Shown: positions 18,007-25,116 of the stretch, in pieces
Numbering within the stretch: position 1 is the stretch's first letter
Layout of the letters: every line of letters begins with the position of its first letter
Assembly: GCA_036005605.1 (NCBI GenBank)
Contig: DASYQJ010000144.1
Span: 1-33,506, forward strand
Source of the DNA: JALZAA01 sp036005605
GTDB taxonomy: Bacteria; Actinomycetota; Acidimicrobiia; IMCC26256; JACDBD01
DNA length: 33,506 nucleotides
Direction: 5' to 3'
Program-made: the position numbers and the translations under genes
The notes under the pieces: generated by a model
What the model saw: the letters and a program-made list of their open reading frames with translations, nothing else
What the model was told of the DNA's origin: nothing
Database searches by the model: none

Positions 18007-18369
18007 TCAGGCCGCTTGCAGTGCCTCGCGAGCGACCGCGACCAGCGCGCCGAACGCAGCCGAGTCGTGCACCGCGAGGTCGGCGAGGATCTTGCGGTCC
18101 ACGTCGATGTCGGCAGCCTTGAGTCCTGCCACGAAGCGCGAGTACGAGATGTCGTGCTGCCGGCATGCGGCGTTGATCCGTACGATCCAAAGCCGCCGGA
18201 ACTCACCCTTGCGCGCCCGACGGTCGCGATAGGCGTACCGAAGCGAGCGCATGACCTGCTCGTTGGCCTTCCGGAACCCGCGGCTCTTCGCGCCGGAGTA
18301 GCCCGAGGCTTTCTCGAGCACGGCGTGGCGGTGCTTCTTTCCTTGGACGGAGCGCTTCACCCTGGCCAT
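18007..18369 (-). CDS. rplT: 50S ribosomal protein L20
   Basis: A 120-residue L20, standard length. It starts MARVKRSVQGKKHRHAVLEKA and has the family core FRRLWIVRINAACRQHDISYSRFVAGLK. L20 binds 23S rRNA domain I early in 50S assembly, and in several bacteria it represses its own operon by binding the mRNA. The strong Shine-Dalgarno AGGAGG lies about 10 bases ahead of the ATG at 18369. It follows rpmI after 47 bases. Confidence 0.99.
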   Translation of the reverse strand: MARVKRSVQGKKHRHAVLEKASGYSGAKSRGFRKANEQVMRSLRYAYRDRRARKGEFRRLWIVRINAACRQHDISYSRFVAGLKAADIDVDRKILADLAVHDSAAFGALVAVAREALQAA

Positions 18370-18416
18370 CGTGGATCGCCTCCTGCATGCGCGGCGGTTG
18401 GCGCGCCGCGTTCGGT

Positions 18417-18611
18417 TTACCGGCCCAGCAGACGTTCGACGTGCTTGCGGTCGGCGCCGGTGACCTCCGCTCCACGACCGAGACGGCGGGTCCGGCGGCT
18501 CGACTTCTTCTCGAGCAGGTGCGAGCGAAACGCCTTCCGGCGCCGGATCTTGCCCGACCCCGTGACCTGGTACCGCTTGGCCGCCCCCCGGTGTGTCTTC
18601 ATCTTCGGCAT
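18417..18611 (-). CDS. rpmI: 50S ribosomal protein L35
   Basis: A 64-residue L35 beginning MPKMKTHRGAAKRYQVTGSGKI and ending in the usual basic C-terminus. I chose the ATG at 18611, giving the canonical MPKMKTH start, with AAGGAGAG 5 bases upstream; the GTG at 18614 directly before it also overlaps the infC stop (GTGA) but adds one residue not seen in the family. Second gene of infC-rpmI-rplT. Confidence 0.98.
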   Translation of the reverse strand: MPKMKTHRGAAKRYQVTGSGKIRRRKAFRSHLLEKKSSRRTRRLGRGAEVTGADRKHVERLLGR

Positions 18612-19192
18612 CACTGCTCTCCTTCGCTGCCGTTCCCCGTCGCCGGCGGCGGCGCCGCGGCTGCTCGAGCCTTGGCCGGGCGCTTGATCGGGTGCAGAAC
18701 CATCGTCATGTTCCGACCGTCCTGACGTGGTGCCGACTCGACGATCGCGATCTCACTCACCTGCTCGGCGACGCGCTCCAGGATCCGCAACCCCAACTCC
18801 GGATGGAACACCTCCCGACCACGAAACATGATCGTCAGCTTGACCTTCGAGCCTTCCGCCAGGAAGCGCTCGACGTGCTTCATCTTCGTCACGTAATCGT
18901 GCTCGTCGATCTTGGGCCGGAACTTCATTTCCTTGACGACGACGTTCGTGGCCTTCTTTCGCGATTCCTTGCGCCGCTGCTCCTGCTCGTACTTGTACCG
19001 GCCGTAGTTCATGATCCGGCACACAGGTGGATTGGCGTTCGGCGCAACCTCGACGAGATCGAGCTCTTCCTCACGGGCGATCGTGAGTGCCTCCGGCAGA
19101 GGCTTGACCCCGAGTTGCTCGCCCCCTGCTCCTATGAGCAGGACCTCGCGTGCCCGAATCCGGTCGTTGATCCTGGCGTCGTCTGTGGCTAT
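18611..19192 (-). CDS. infC: Translation initiation factor IF-3, starting on ATA
   Basis: IF3 stabilises free 30S subunits and checks start-codon pairing. The full protein is 193 residues: N-domain with ARINDRIRAREVLLIG (from residue 6) and ELDLVEVAPNANPPVCRIMNYG (from about 43), a linker YKYEQEQRRKESRKK, a C-domain with KMKHVERFLAEGSKVKLTIMFRGRE, and a short Ala/Pro-rich tail. There is no ATG, GTG or TTG in frame between the stop at 19210-19208 and codon 57, so a conventional gene call would lose the first 56 residues. The ATA at 19192-19190 is preceded by GAGGTGATC, a 9-base match to the anti-Shine-Dalgarno, with a suitable gap, and gives an N-terminus (ATDDARINDRIR) that aligns with other actinobacterial IF3s. 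Confidence 0.93.
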   Translation of the reverse strand: MATDDARINDRIRAREVLLIGAGGEQLGVKPLPEALTIAREEELDLVEVAPNANPPVCRIMNYGRYKYEQEQRRKESRKKATNVVVKEMKFRPKIDEHDYVTKMKHVERFLAEGSKVKLTIMFRGREVFHPELGLRILERVAEQVSEIAIVESAPRQDGRNMTMVLHPIKRPAKARAAAAPPPATGNGSEGEQ

Positions 19193-19440
19193 GTGATCAC
19201 CTCGCTGCTAGCGCTGCTGAACTGGGTCCGTTGCCCCGCTTCCATCCGGCCTGGTACTCCGGGACAGGACGCGAAGATGGCGGACTCGGGAAGTCCGCCA
19301 TCGCTCGACCGCTGGGGCGGCCGTGACAACGAACCCGGGCTCGGCCCCACCCGCCGCGGCGGGAAGGTCGGCCGGGTGGGGAAAGCGGCAAACGCCGGTC
19401 CCACTTCCCAGCTCTGATGTGAAGAGGTCAGGATATCAGC
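19193..19440 (-). promoter_or_regulatory. infC leader with two hairpins
   Basis: This 248-base stretch separates the divergent infC and DUF1844 genes. It contains a perfect 11-bp inverted repeat with a 5-base loop (GATGGCGGACT at 19276-19286, AGTCCGCCATC at 19292-19302) and a second 8-bp pairing CCCCACCC (19345-19352) with GGGTGGGG (19374-19381), inside which CCCGCCGCGGCGGG is a 14-bp palindrome. Neither is followed by a U-run. They lie in the probable 5' leader of the infC-rpmI-rplT message, where an L20- or IF3-type control element could sit. I see no convincing -10/-35 pair. Confidence 0.5.
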
Positions 19441-19857
19441 GTGAGCTCACTTTGGACGCCGGGCGGAGGGAACGACCCGGAAGAACCCCGATCCAGTGCC
19501 CCGACCGATGAGGCCGGCGCCGGCGGCCCCGAGGACGAGGCGGCCCGTGAACAGCTGCGTGCCTTACGCGAGCAGCTCGCGCAAACACCGGTAGCCGACA
19601 TCGTCGCCAACCACGCCATCGGGCTGTGGGAGCTCGCGCTCTTGCATCTCTCGGCCGAGGAGGGAACCGCCCCCGACCTCGAGGAAGCTCGGCTCGCCAT
19701 CGACGGCGTCGCCGCGCTCGTCGAAGGGTTGGAGGGTCGGCTCGGCCGCCACCAGGAGCCGCTCCGTGAAGCGTTGGCGCAACTGCGTCTCGCGTTCGTC
19801 GAGATCAGCCGGCGCGCCGAGCCAGGTGACGACGAAGCAGGCGACGACAGCGGATAG
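19441..19857 (+). CDS. DUF1844-type conserved protein
   Basis: A 138-residue cytoplasmic protein of unknown function. After a disordered acidic N-terminus (about 1-40) comes a helical core TPVADIVANHAIGLWELALLHL, EEARLAIDGVAALVEGLEGRLG and LREALAQLRLAFVEI, which I recognise as the DUF1844 pattern; actinobacterial members are often found beside infC, as here. The C-terminus is acidic again. The GTG at 19441 is preceded by AGGA about 7 bases upstream. It may share a transcript with the downstream GH15 gene, 12 bases away. Confidence 0.8.
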   Translation: MSSLWTPGGGNDPEEPRSSAPTDEAGAGGPEDEAAREQLRALREQLAQTPVADIVANHAIGLWELALLHLSAEEGTAPDLEEARLAIDGVAALVEGLEGRLGRHQEPLREALAQLRLAFVEISRRAEPGDDEAGDDSG

Positions 19858-19869
19858 CGTCAACCGACA

Positions 19870-21696
19870 GTGTCGTCGCGCATCGAGCAGTACGCCATAG
19901 TCGGGGACACCCAGACCGCCGCGCTCATCGGCGACGACGGCTCGGTCGACTGGATGTGCGCGCCGCGCTTCGACAGCGACGCGTGCTTCGCCGCGCTCCT
20001 GGGCGACGAGAACAGCGGGCGCTGGCTACTCGCTCCCGCCGCCGGCGGCCGCGCGACCCGCCGGCGGTACCACAACGGCACGCTCGTGCTCGAGACCGAG
20101 TTCGACACGCCCGAGGGGTCGGTGCGCGTTACCGACTTCATGCCCATCCGGGAGAAGACGGTCGACATCGTGAGGATCGTCGAAGGTCTGGAAGGTGAGG
20201 TGCCGATGCAGATGCACCTCACGATCCGATTCGACTACGGCTCGATCATCCCGTGGGTCCGTGACGTCCATGGCGCGCTCGTCGCCGTCGCGGGCCCGGA
20301 CGCGCTCGTGCTCCGCACGCCGGTCGAGACTCGAGGGGTGGGCCACTCGACGGTGGCCGACTTCACAGTCCGGCGCGGCGAGCGGGTGCCGTTCACGCTC
20401 GCCTGGTTCCCGTCGCATGAGAGCGTGCCGCATGCGGCCAACCCCACGCGGGCGCTCTCGCGCACGATGTCGTGGTGGCACGACTGGACGAAGAAGTCCG
20501 GGTACGACGGTGAGTGGAGCGAGATCGTGCAGCGGTCCCTGATCACGCTCAAGGCGCTCACGTACGCCCCGACCGGGGGCATCGTGGCCGCGCCGACGTC
20601 GTCTCTGCCGGAATTCATCGGTGGCGTCCGCAACTGGGACTACCGGTTCTGCTGGCTGCGCGACGCGACGTTCACGCTCCTCGCGCTCCTGCACGCCGGC
20701 TACGAAGAGGAAGCGAAGGAATGGCGCTCATGGCTTCTGCGCGCTGTCGCCGGGGAGCCGTCCGACCTGCAGATCATGTACGGCGCCGCCGGCGAGCGGC
20801 GGTTGACCGAGTGGGAGGTGTCCTGGCTTCCCGGGTACGAGGGGTCACATCCGGTCCGGATCGGGAACGCGGCGTCCGAGCAGTTCCAGCTCGACGTGTA
20901 CGGCGAAGTGATCGACGCTCTGTACCAGAGCCGGATCGGCGCCATCGCCGAGCGCGATGTGAACACGTTCAACCTCATCGTCGCGTTGCTCGACTTCCTG
21001 GAGAACGAGTGGAAGCAGCCCGACGAGGGCATCTGGGAGGTGCGCGGCCCTCGCCAGCACTTCACCCACTCGAAGGTCATGGCGTGGGTCGCGTTCGACC
21101 GCGTCGTCCGCTTCTTCGAGAACCACCCGGCCGAGGCCGACGCGGCGAGACTCGCGCGATGGAAGGACACGCGGGACGAGATCCACGACGAAGTGTGTAC
21201 CAAGGCCTTCGACGCCGACCGCAATACCTTCGTGCAGTCGTACGGCTCGAGCAATCTCGATGCCGCACTGCTGATGATGCCGCTCGTCGGGTTCCTCCCC
21301 GCCGATGACGAGCGGATGCAAGGCACCGTGGCCGCGATACAGAAGGAGCTCACGACCGACGGCTTCGTCGCCCGGTACACCACCGACGAGAAGGTCGACG
21401 GGCTGCCGCCCGGTGAGGGCGTGTTCCTGCCGTGCACGTTCTGGCTGGCCGACAACCTCGCGCTCATGGGCCGCGTGGACGAAGCACGCGCCCTCTTCGA
21501 GCGGCTGGTCGGCCTGGCGAACGACGTCGGGCTCCTCGCCGAGGAGTACGACCCGGTCGCCAAGCGCCAACTCGGCAACTTTCCCCAGGCGTTCACGCAC
21601 GTCTCGCTCGTGAACAGCGCGGGCAACCTCTCGAGCATCGCCCGCGCCGACTCCGACGAGGACAGTGCAGCCCGTTGGCGCTGGCGCTGGCGCTAA
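19870..21696 (+). CDS. Glycoside hydrolase family 15 (trehalase/glucoamylase type)
   Basis: A 608-residue inverting glycosidase with no signal peptide, thus cytoplasmic. The N-terminal beta-sandwich domain (about 1-210, IEQYAIVGDTQTAALIGDDG) is the trehalase-like type seen in mycobacterial GH15 trehalases; the (alpha/alpha)6 barrel follows, with VRNWDYRFCWLRDATFTL, EPSDLQIMYG, IWEVRGPRQHFTHSKVMAW and LAEEYDPVAKRQLGNFPQAF. E390 (IWEVRG) and E558/E559 (LAEEYDP) are the likely acid and base. Trehalose or a short alpha-glucan is the probable substrate. The C-terminus ends in an odd WRWRWR tail from a TGGCGC repeat. GTG start at 19870; the stop TAA overlaps the convergent gene by 4 bases. Confidence 0.92.
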   Translation: MSSRIEQYAIVGDTQTAALIGDDGSVDWMCAPRFDSDACFAALLGDENSGRWLLAPAAGGRATRRRYHNGTLVLETEFDTPEGSVRVTDFMPIREKTVDIVRIVEGLEGEVPMQMHLTIRFDYGSIIPWVRDVHGALVAVAGPDALVLRTPVETRGVGHSTVADFTVRRGERVPFTLAWFPSHESVPHAANPTRALSRTMSWWHDWTKKSGYDGEWSEIVQRSLITLKALTYAPTGGIVAAPTSSLPEFIGGVRNWDYRFCWLRDATFTLLALLHAGYEEEAKEWRSWLLRAVAGEPSDLQIMYGAAGERRLTEWEVSWLPGYEGSHPVRIGNAASEQFQLDVYGEVIDALYQSRIGAIAERDVNTFNLIVALLDFLENEWKQPDEGIWEVRGPRQHFTHSKVMAWVAFDRVVRFFENHPAEADAARLARWKDTRDEIHDEVCTKAFDADRNTFVQSYGSSNLDAALLMMPLVGFLPADDERMQGTVAAIQKELTTDGFVARYTTDEKVDGLPPGEGVFLPCTFWLADNLALMGRVDEARALFERLVGLANDVGLLAEEYDPVAKRQLGNFPQAFTHVSLVNSAGNLSSIARADSDEDSAARWRWRWR

Positions 21697-21908
21697 CCCG
21701 ACCGTTTCTCGATCGCCGCGGCCTCCCAGCGACCCGGAACGCCGGCTACGACGTCGAACTCCACCTGAGCTCCCTCGGCGATCCTGCGGCTGCCGTTTGC
21801 GATCGCCGCGGAGTGGAACGCAAAGACCTTGCCGTCCTCGCTCGTGATCTCGCCCTTGCCGCGGCGCTCGTCGAAATTGCGTACGCGCCCGCGCAGGTGG
21901 GCGATCAA
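21693..21908 (-). CDS. Divergent cold-shock-domain-like protein
   Basis: A 71-residue OB-fold protein: LRGRVRNFDERRGKGEI, EDGKVFAFHSAAI, NGSRRIAEGAQVEFDVV, GRWEAAAIEK. The layout is that of CspA proteins, but the RNP1 motif KGFGFI has become RGKGEI, so two aromatic residues that stack on nucleic acid are missing; RNP2-like VFAFH is partly kept. Similar proteins are common in Actinobacteria. RNA or DNA binding is likely weaker or different from CspA. The TTG start overlaps the hisG stop as TTGA (21905-21908), so it should be translated from the rib-hisG message. Its stop overlaps that of the GH15 gene in CTAA. Confidence 0.82.
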   Translation of the reverse strand: MIAHLRGRVRNFDERRGKGEITSEDGKVFAFHSAAIANGSRRIAEGAQVEFDVVAGVPGRWEAAAIEKRSG

Positions 21909-22780
21909 TGGACGATCTTGGCGATCGGCAGCTCGATGATGCCGGTGGCGCCGTGCTCCTTGAGCGCGGGGATGAGCGTGTTGATCTCGGCTTTGGCGAC
22001 GACCGTCTCCACTGCGTAGCCACCGTCGCCGGCCAGCTTCGACACGGTCGGTGACCGCAGTGCCGGGAGCAACGCGATCACGTCGTCGAGACGGGCTTCC
22101 TCGACGTTGAGCTTCACGAGCACGCGGCCGCGTGCTTCGAGAGCGCCGCTGAGCAATGTCTGGATCTGCTCCATCGCCTTGCGCCGGTCGGGGTCGGCGT
22201 GCGCCTCGGGGTTGGCGATCAGCTCGGTGTGCGAGACGAGGATCGTGTCCAGCACCTTCAGGCCGGCCGCGCGCAACGCCCGGCCGGTCTCGGTGATCTC
22301 GACGACCGCGTCCGCGATCTCCGGCACCTTGGCCTCGGTCGCCCCGTACGAGAGCGAGATCTCGGCGTCGACGCCGTGCTTCTCGAAGTAGCGGCGGGTC
22401 AGCTCGGGGTACTCGGTGTGGATGCGCACCCCGGAAGGAAGGTCGGTGACTCCTCGATAGGGCGCGTCGGTCGCCACTGCGAGCACGACGTTGATGGGCC
22501 GGGCGGTCGCCTTCGAGTAGTGCAGCTCAGTCAGCGTCACGACGTCGGCGCCCGTCTCCTCCACCCAGTCGCGGCCCGTGACGCCCACGTCGAAGAGGCC
22601 GTCGGCGACGTAGCGCGGAATCTCCTGGGGCCGCAGGATGCGGACATCGGCGACGCGCGGGTCGTCGATCGACGCCCGGTAGTCGACGCCCGAGCTCCGG
22701 CTCACGGCCAGGTCGGCGTCCTCGAACAGCTGCAACGTCGCCTGCTCGAGCGAGCCCTTGGGGAGCACGAGGCGCAACAC
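21905..22780 (-). CDS. hisG: ATP phosphoribosyltransferase, long form
   Basis: First enzyme of histidine synthesis: joins ATP and PRPP. The 291-residue product is the long, homohexameric form with a C-terminal ACT-like regulatory domain (about 215-291, RVLVKLNVEEARLDDVIALLPAL ... GATGIIELPIAKIV) that binds histidine for feedback inhibition, so no HisZ is needed. The catalytic part has LRLVLPKGSLEQATLQLF at the start and DVGVTGRDWVEE. GTG start at 22780, 2 bases after the ribH stop. In Streptomyces a hisE gene usually lies between ribH and hisG; here it is absent. Confidence 0.96.
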   Translation of the reverse strand: MLRLVLPKGSLEQATLQLFEDADLAVSRSSGVDYRASIDDPRVADVRILRPQEIPRYVADGLFDVGVTGRDWVEETGADVVTLTELHYSKATARPINVVLAVATDAPYRGVTDLPSGVRIHTEYPELTRRYFEKHGVDAEISLSYGATEAKVPEIADAVVEITETGRALRAAGLKVLDTILVSHTELIANPEAHADPDRRKAMEQIQTLLSGALEARGRVLVKLNVEEARLDDVIALLPALRSPTVSKLAGDGGYAVETVVAKAEINTLIPALKEHGATGIIELPIAKIVH

Positions 22781-22782
22781 GC

Positions 22783-23265
22783 TCAGCCCTGCTTTCCCAG
22801 CTGGCGGAGCAGATCGACCATCTCGACCGCGGTGGCGGCCGCCTCGGCGCCCTTGTTGCCCTCGGCCCCTCCGGCGCGGGCGAGGGCCTGGTCCAAGTCG
22901 TCGGTCGTGAGCACGCCGAAGGCGATCGGCACGCCGGTGTCGAGAGCGACCCGGCTGATGCCCGAGGCGCACTCGCCGGCGACGAAGTCGAAGTGCGGAG
23001 TGTCGCCGCGGATCACGGCGCCGAGACAGACCACGCCGTCGAGCTCGCCCGACTCGACGAGTCGCTTCGCGACGAGCGGGATCTCGAACGCGCCCGGAAC
23101 CCACACCACCGGGACCGAGTCGGGATCGAGTCCGTGCTCGGCGAGCTCGGCCTGCGCGCCGTCGAGCAGCAGCTTGGTGATGTCGTCGTTGAACCGCCCG
23201 GCGACGATCGCGAGACGCATGCCGGTGGCGTCGGGCTTGCCTTCGTACTCCGTGTACTTGCCCAT
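22783..23265 (-). CDS. ribH: 6,7-dimethyl-8-ribityllumazine synthase
   Basis: Condenses the ribityl pyrimidine with dihydroxybutanone phosphate to lumazine, the step before riboflavin synthase. The 160-residue product has FNDDITKLLLDGA, VPGAFEIPLVAKRL, and GAVIRGDTPHFDFVAGE with catalytic H91, then TGVPIAFGVLTTDD and the C-terminal GNKGAEAAATAVEM. ATG at 23265, 12 bases after the ribBA stop. The family forms pentamers or 60-mer shells. Confidence 0.98.
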   Translation of the reverse strand: MGKYTEYEGKPDATGMRLAIVAGRFNDDITKLLLDGAQAELAEHGLDPDSVPVVWVPGAFEIPLVAKRLVESGELDGVVCLGAVIRGDTPHFDFVAGECASGISRVALDTGVPIAFGVLTTDDLDQALARAGGAEGNKGAEAAATAVEMVDLLRQLGKQG

Positions 23266-23277
23266 GTGTGTACGAGG

Positions 23278-24504
23278 CTAACTACGACCGAGGCCTTCGT
23301 CCTCGATTTCCAGCAGGTGGCCCATCTTCTCCTGCTTGGCACGCAGGTACGCGATGTTCTCGTCCGTCGGCCGGGACCGCAACGGAACCCGTTCGACGAT
23401 CTCGAGGCCGTAGCCCTCGAGCCCTCCGTACTTCGCCGGGTTGTTGGTCATGACCCGCATGGTCGTGATGCCGAGGTCGACGAGGATCTGCGACCCGATG
23501 CCGTACTCGCGCGAGTCGATCGGGAAGCCGAGCTCGACGTTGGCTTCGACGGTGTCGCGGCCTTGGTCCTGGAGCGTGTACGCGCGCAGCTTGTGGCCGA
23601 GGCCGATCCCTCGTCCCTCGTGCCCACGGAGGTACACGATCACGCCTTCGTCCTCCTCGGCGACGCGTTCGAGCGCGAGGTCGAGTTGCAGCCCGCAGTC
23701 GCAGCGAATCGACCCGAACACGTCACCGGTGAGGCATTCGGAGTGGACGCGCACGAGCACGTCGGACTTGCCGGCGACCTCGCCCCGCACGAACGCCATG
23801 TGCTCTGTGCCGTCGAGCAGCGACTCGAACACGTACGCGGTGAACTCCCCGTACTTGGTGGGGATGCGCGCCTCGGAGATCCGCTTCACCAGCTTCTCGC
23901 GATGACGGCGGTACCGGATGAGGTCGGCGATCGAGATCATGGCGAGGCCGTGCTCCGTGGCAAAGCGCTCGAGCTCGGGCAGCCGCGACATCGTCCCGTC
24001 GTCGTTCACGACCTCCGCCAGCACGCCCGCCGGCGAGAGCCCGGCGAGACGGGCGAGGTCGACGGCCGCCTCGGTGTGGCCGGCGCGCTTGAGCACGCCG
24101 CCCTCCCGGTACCGCAACGGGAAGATGTGGCCGGGGCGGGCGAGGTCGTCGGGCCGCGTCTGCGGGTCGATGAGCGCGTGCACCGTGGTCGTGCGGTCGG
24201 CGGCCGAGATGCCGGTGGTCGTGCCGCGCTTGGCATCGACCGACACAGTGAACGCGGTGCGGTAGGCAGTCGTGTTCTCGGCCACCATCATCGGCAGCTG
24301 CAGCTCGTCGAGCCGGGTGCCCTCGAGCGGCATGCAGATCACGCCGCTCGTGTGGCGGACCATGAACGCCAGCGTGTCGGGCGTCGTCTTCTCCGCCGCG
24401 ATGATCAGATCGCCCTCGTTCTCGCGATTGGCGTCGTCGACGACGACGACCGCCTCGCCTCGGGCGATCGCATCGATCGCGTTCTCGATCGTGGTGAACG
24501 GCAT
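23278..24504 (-). CDS. ribBA: Bifunctional dihydroxybutanone-phosphate synthase / GTP cyclohydrolase II
   Basis: Supplies both branch precursors of riboflavin. The 408-residue product is a fusion: RibB domain at 1-200 with the acidic motif RENEGDL (27-33) and the HTSGVIC and RPGHIFPL segments, then RibA domain with the zinc cysteines C257, C268 and C270 (ECLTGDVFGSIRCDC) and GHEGRGIGL. All catalytic residues are in place. I chose the ATG at 24504 because GAAGGG lies 8 bases upstream; the TTG at 24510, which overlaps the ribE stop as TTGA, is only 2 bases from that site. Confidence 0.97.
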   Translation of the reverse strand: MPFTTIENAIDAIARGEAVVVVDDANRENEGDLIIAAEKTTPDTLAFMVRHTSGVICMPLEGTRLDELQLPMMVAENTTAYRTAFTVSVDAKRGTTTGISAADRTTTVHALIDPQTRPDDLARPGHIFPLRYREGGVLKRAGHTEAAVDLARLAGLSPAGVLAEVVNDDGTMSRLPELERFATEHGLAMISIADLIRYRRHREKLVKRISEARIPTKYGEFTAYVFESLLDGTEHMAFVRGEVAGKSDVLVRVHSECLTGDVFGSIRCDCGLQLDLALERVAEEDEGVIVYLRGHEGRGIGLGHKLRAYTLQDQGRDTVEANVELGFPIDSREYGIGSQILVDLGITTMRVMTNNPAKYGGLEGYGLEIVERVPLRSRPTDENIAYLRAKQEKMGHLLEIEDEGLGRS

Positions 24505-24506
24505 CG

Positions 24507-25115
24507 TCAATTCCCTTCGCGGGAGGTAGGGACGAGCAGACGCTCGACGTACTTGGCAATGAGGTCGGCTTCCAGGTTCACGGCGGCGCCCCGCTCCTTG
24601 TGGCCCAGGGTGGTGACCGCGAGCGTGTGCGGTATGACGGCGACGTCGAAGGCGCCGTCGCCGAGGGACGCGACCGTGAGGCTGATCCCGTCGATCGCCA
24701 CCGAGCCCTTCTCGACGACGTAGCGGAGCACGTCGGGCGGCGCCGAGAACATGAAGCGGGTCGACCCGTCGGCGAGCGGCGCCTTGGCGGCGACGTGCCC
24801 GATGGCATCAACGTGCCCCTGCACCAGGTGGCCACCGAGGTGGTCGGACAGCCGCAACGGCCGTTCGAGGTTCACCGGCTCGCCCGCTCCGAGCGATCCG
24901 AGCGCGGTGCGCTCCATCGTCTCGATCACGACGTCGCCTGCCCACCACCCGTCACCGCAGTCGACGACCGTCAGGCAGCAACCGTTCACCGCGATCGAGT
25001 CGCCGGCGCGCGCGTCGGCGAGGACCGTCGTAGCCGCGATCACGAGGCGCGCTCCTCCCTCACGATGGTCGATGGCGCGGACCCGCCCGAGCTCCTCGAT
25101 GATGCCCGTGAACAC
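24507..25115 (-). CDS. ribE: Riboflavin synthase, alpha chain
   Basis: Dismutates two lumazines to riboflavin. The 202-residue product has the two lumazine-binding repeats: MFTGIIEELG, AVNGCCLTVVDCG and LGGHLVQGHVDAIG in the first, and RYVVEKGSVAIDGISLTVASLG in the second. The GTG at 25115 gives the invariant MFTGIIEE start and lies 1 base after the ribD stop. Also named ribC in some organisms. Confidence 0.97.
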   Translation of the reverse strand: MFTGIIEELGRVRAIDHREGGARLVIAATTVLADARAGDSIAVNGCCLTVVDCGDGWWAGDVVIETMERTALGSLGAGEPVNLERPLRLSDHLGGHLVQGHVDAIGHVAAKAPLADGSTRFMFSAPPDVLRYVVEKGSVAIDGISLTVASLGDGAFDVAVIPHTLAVTTLGHKERGAAVNLEADLIAKYVERLLVPTSREGN

Positions 25116-25116
25116 G

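Noticed and set aside
19189..19404. 71-codon frame upstream of infC as a real protein gene
   Set aside because: Its product is Pro/Arg/Ser-rich with no family resemblance and it is built from the two leader hairpins. Kept only as a possible leader frame in the findings.
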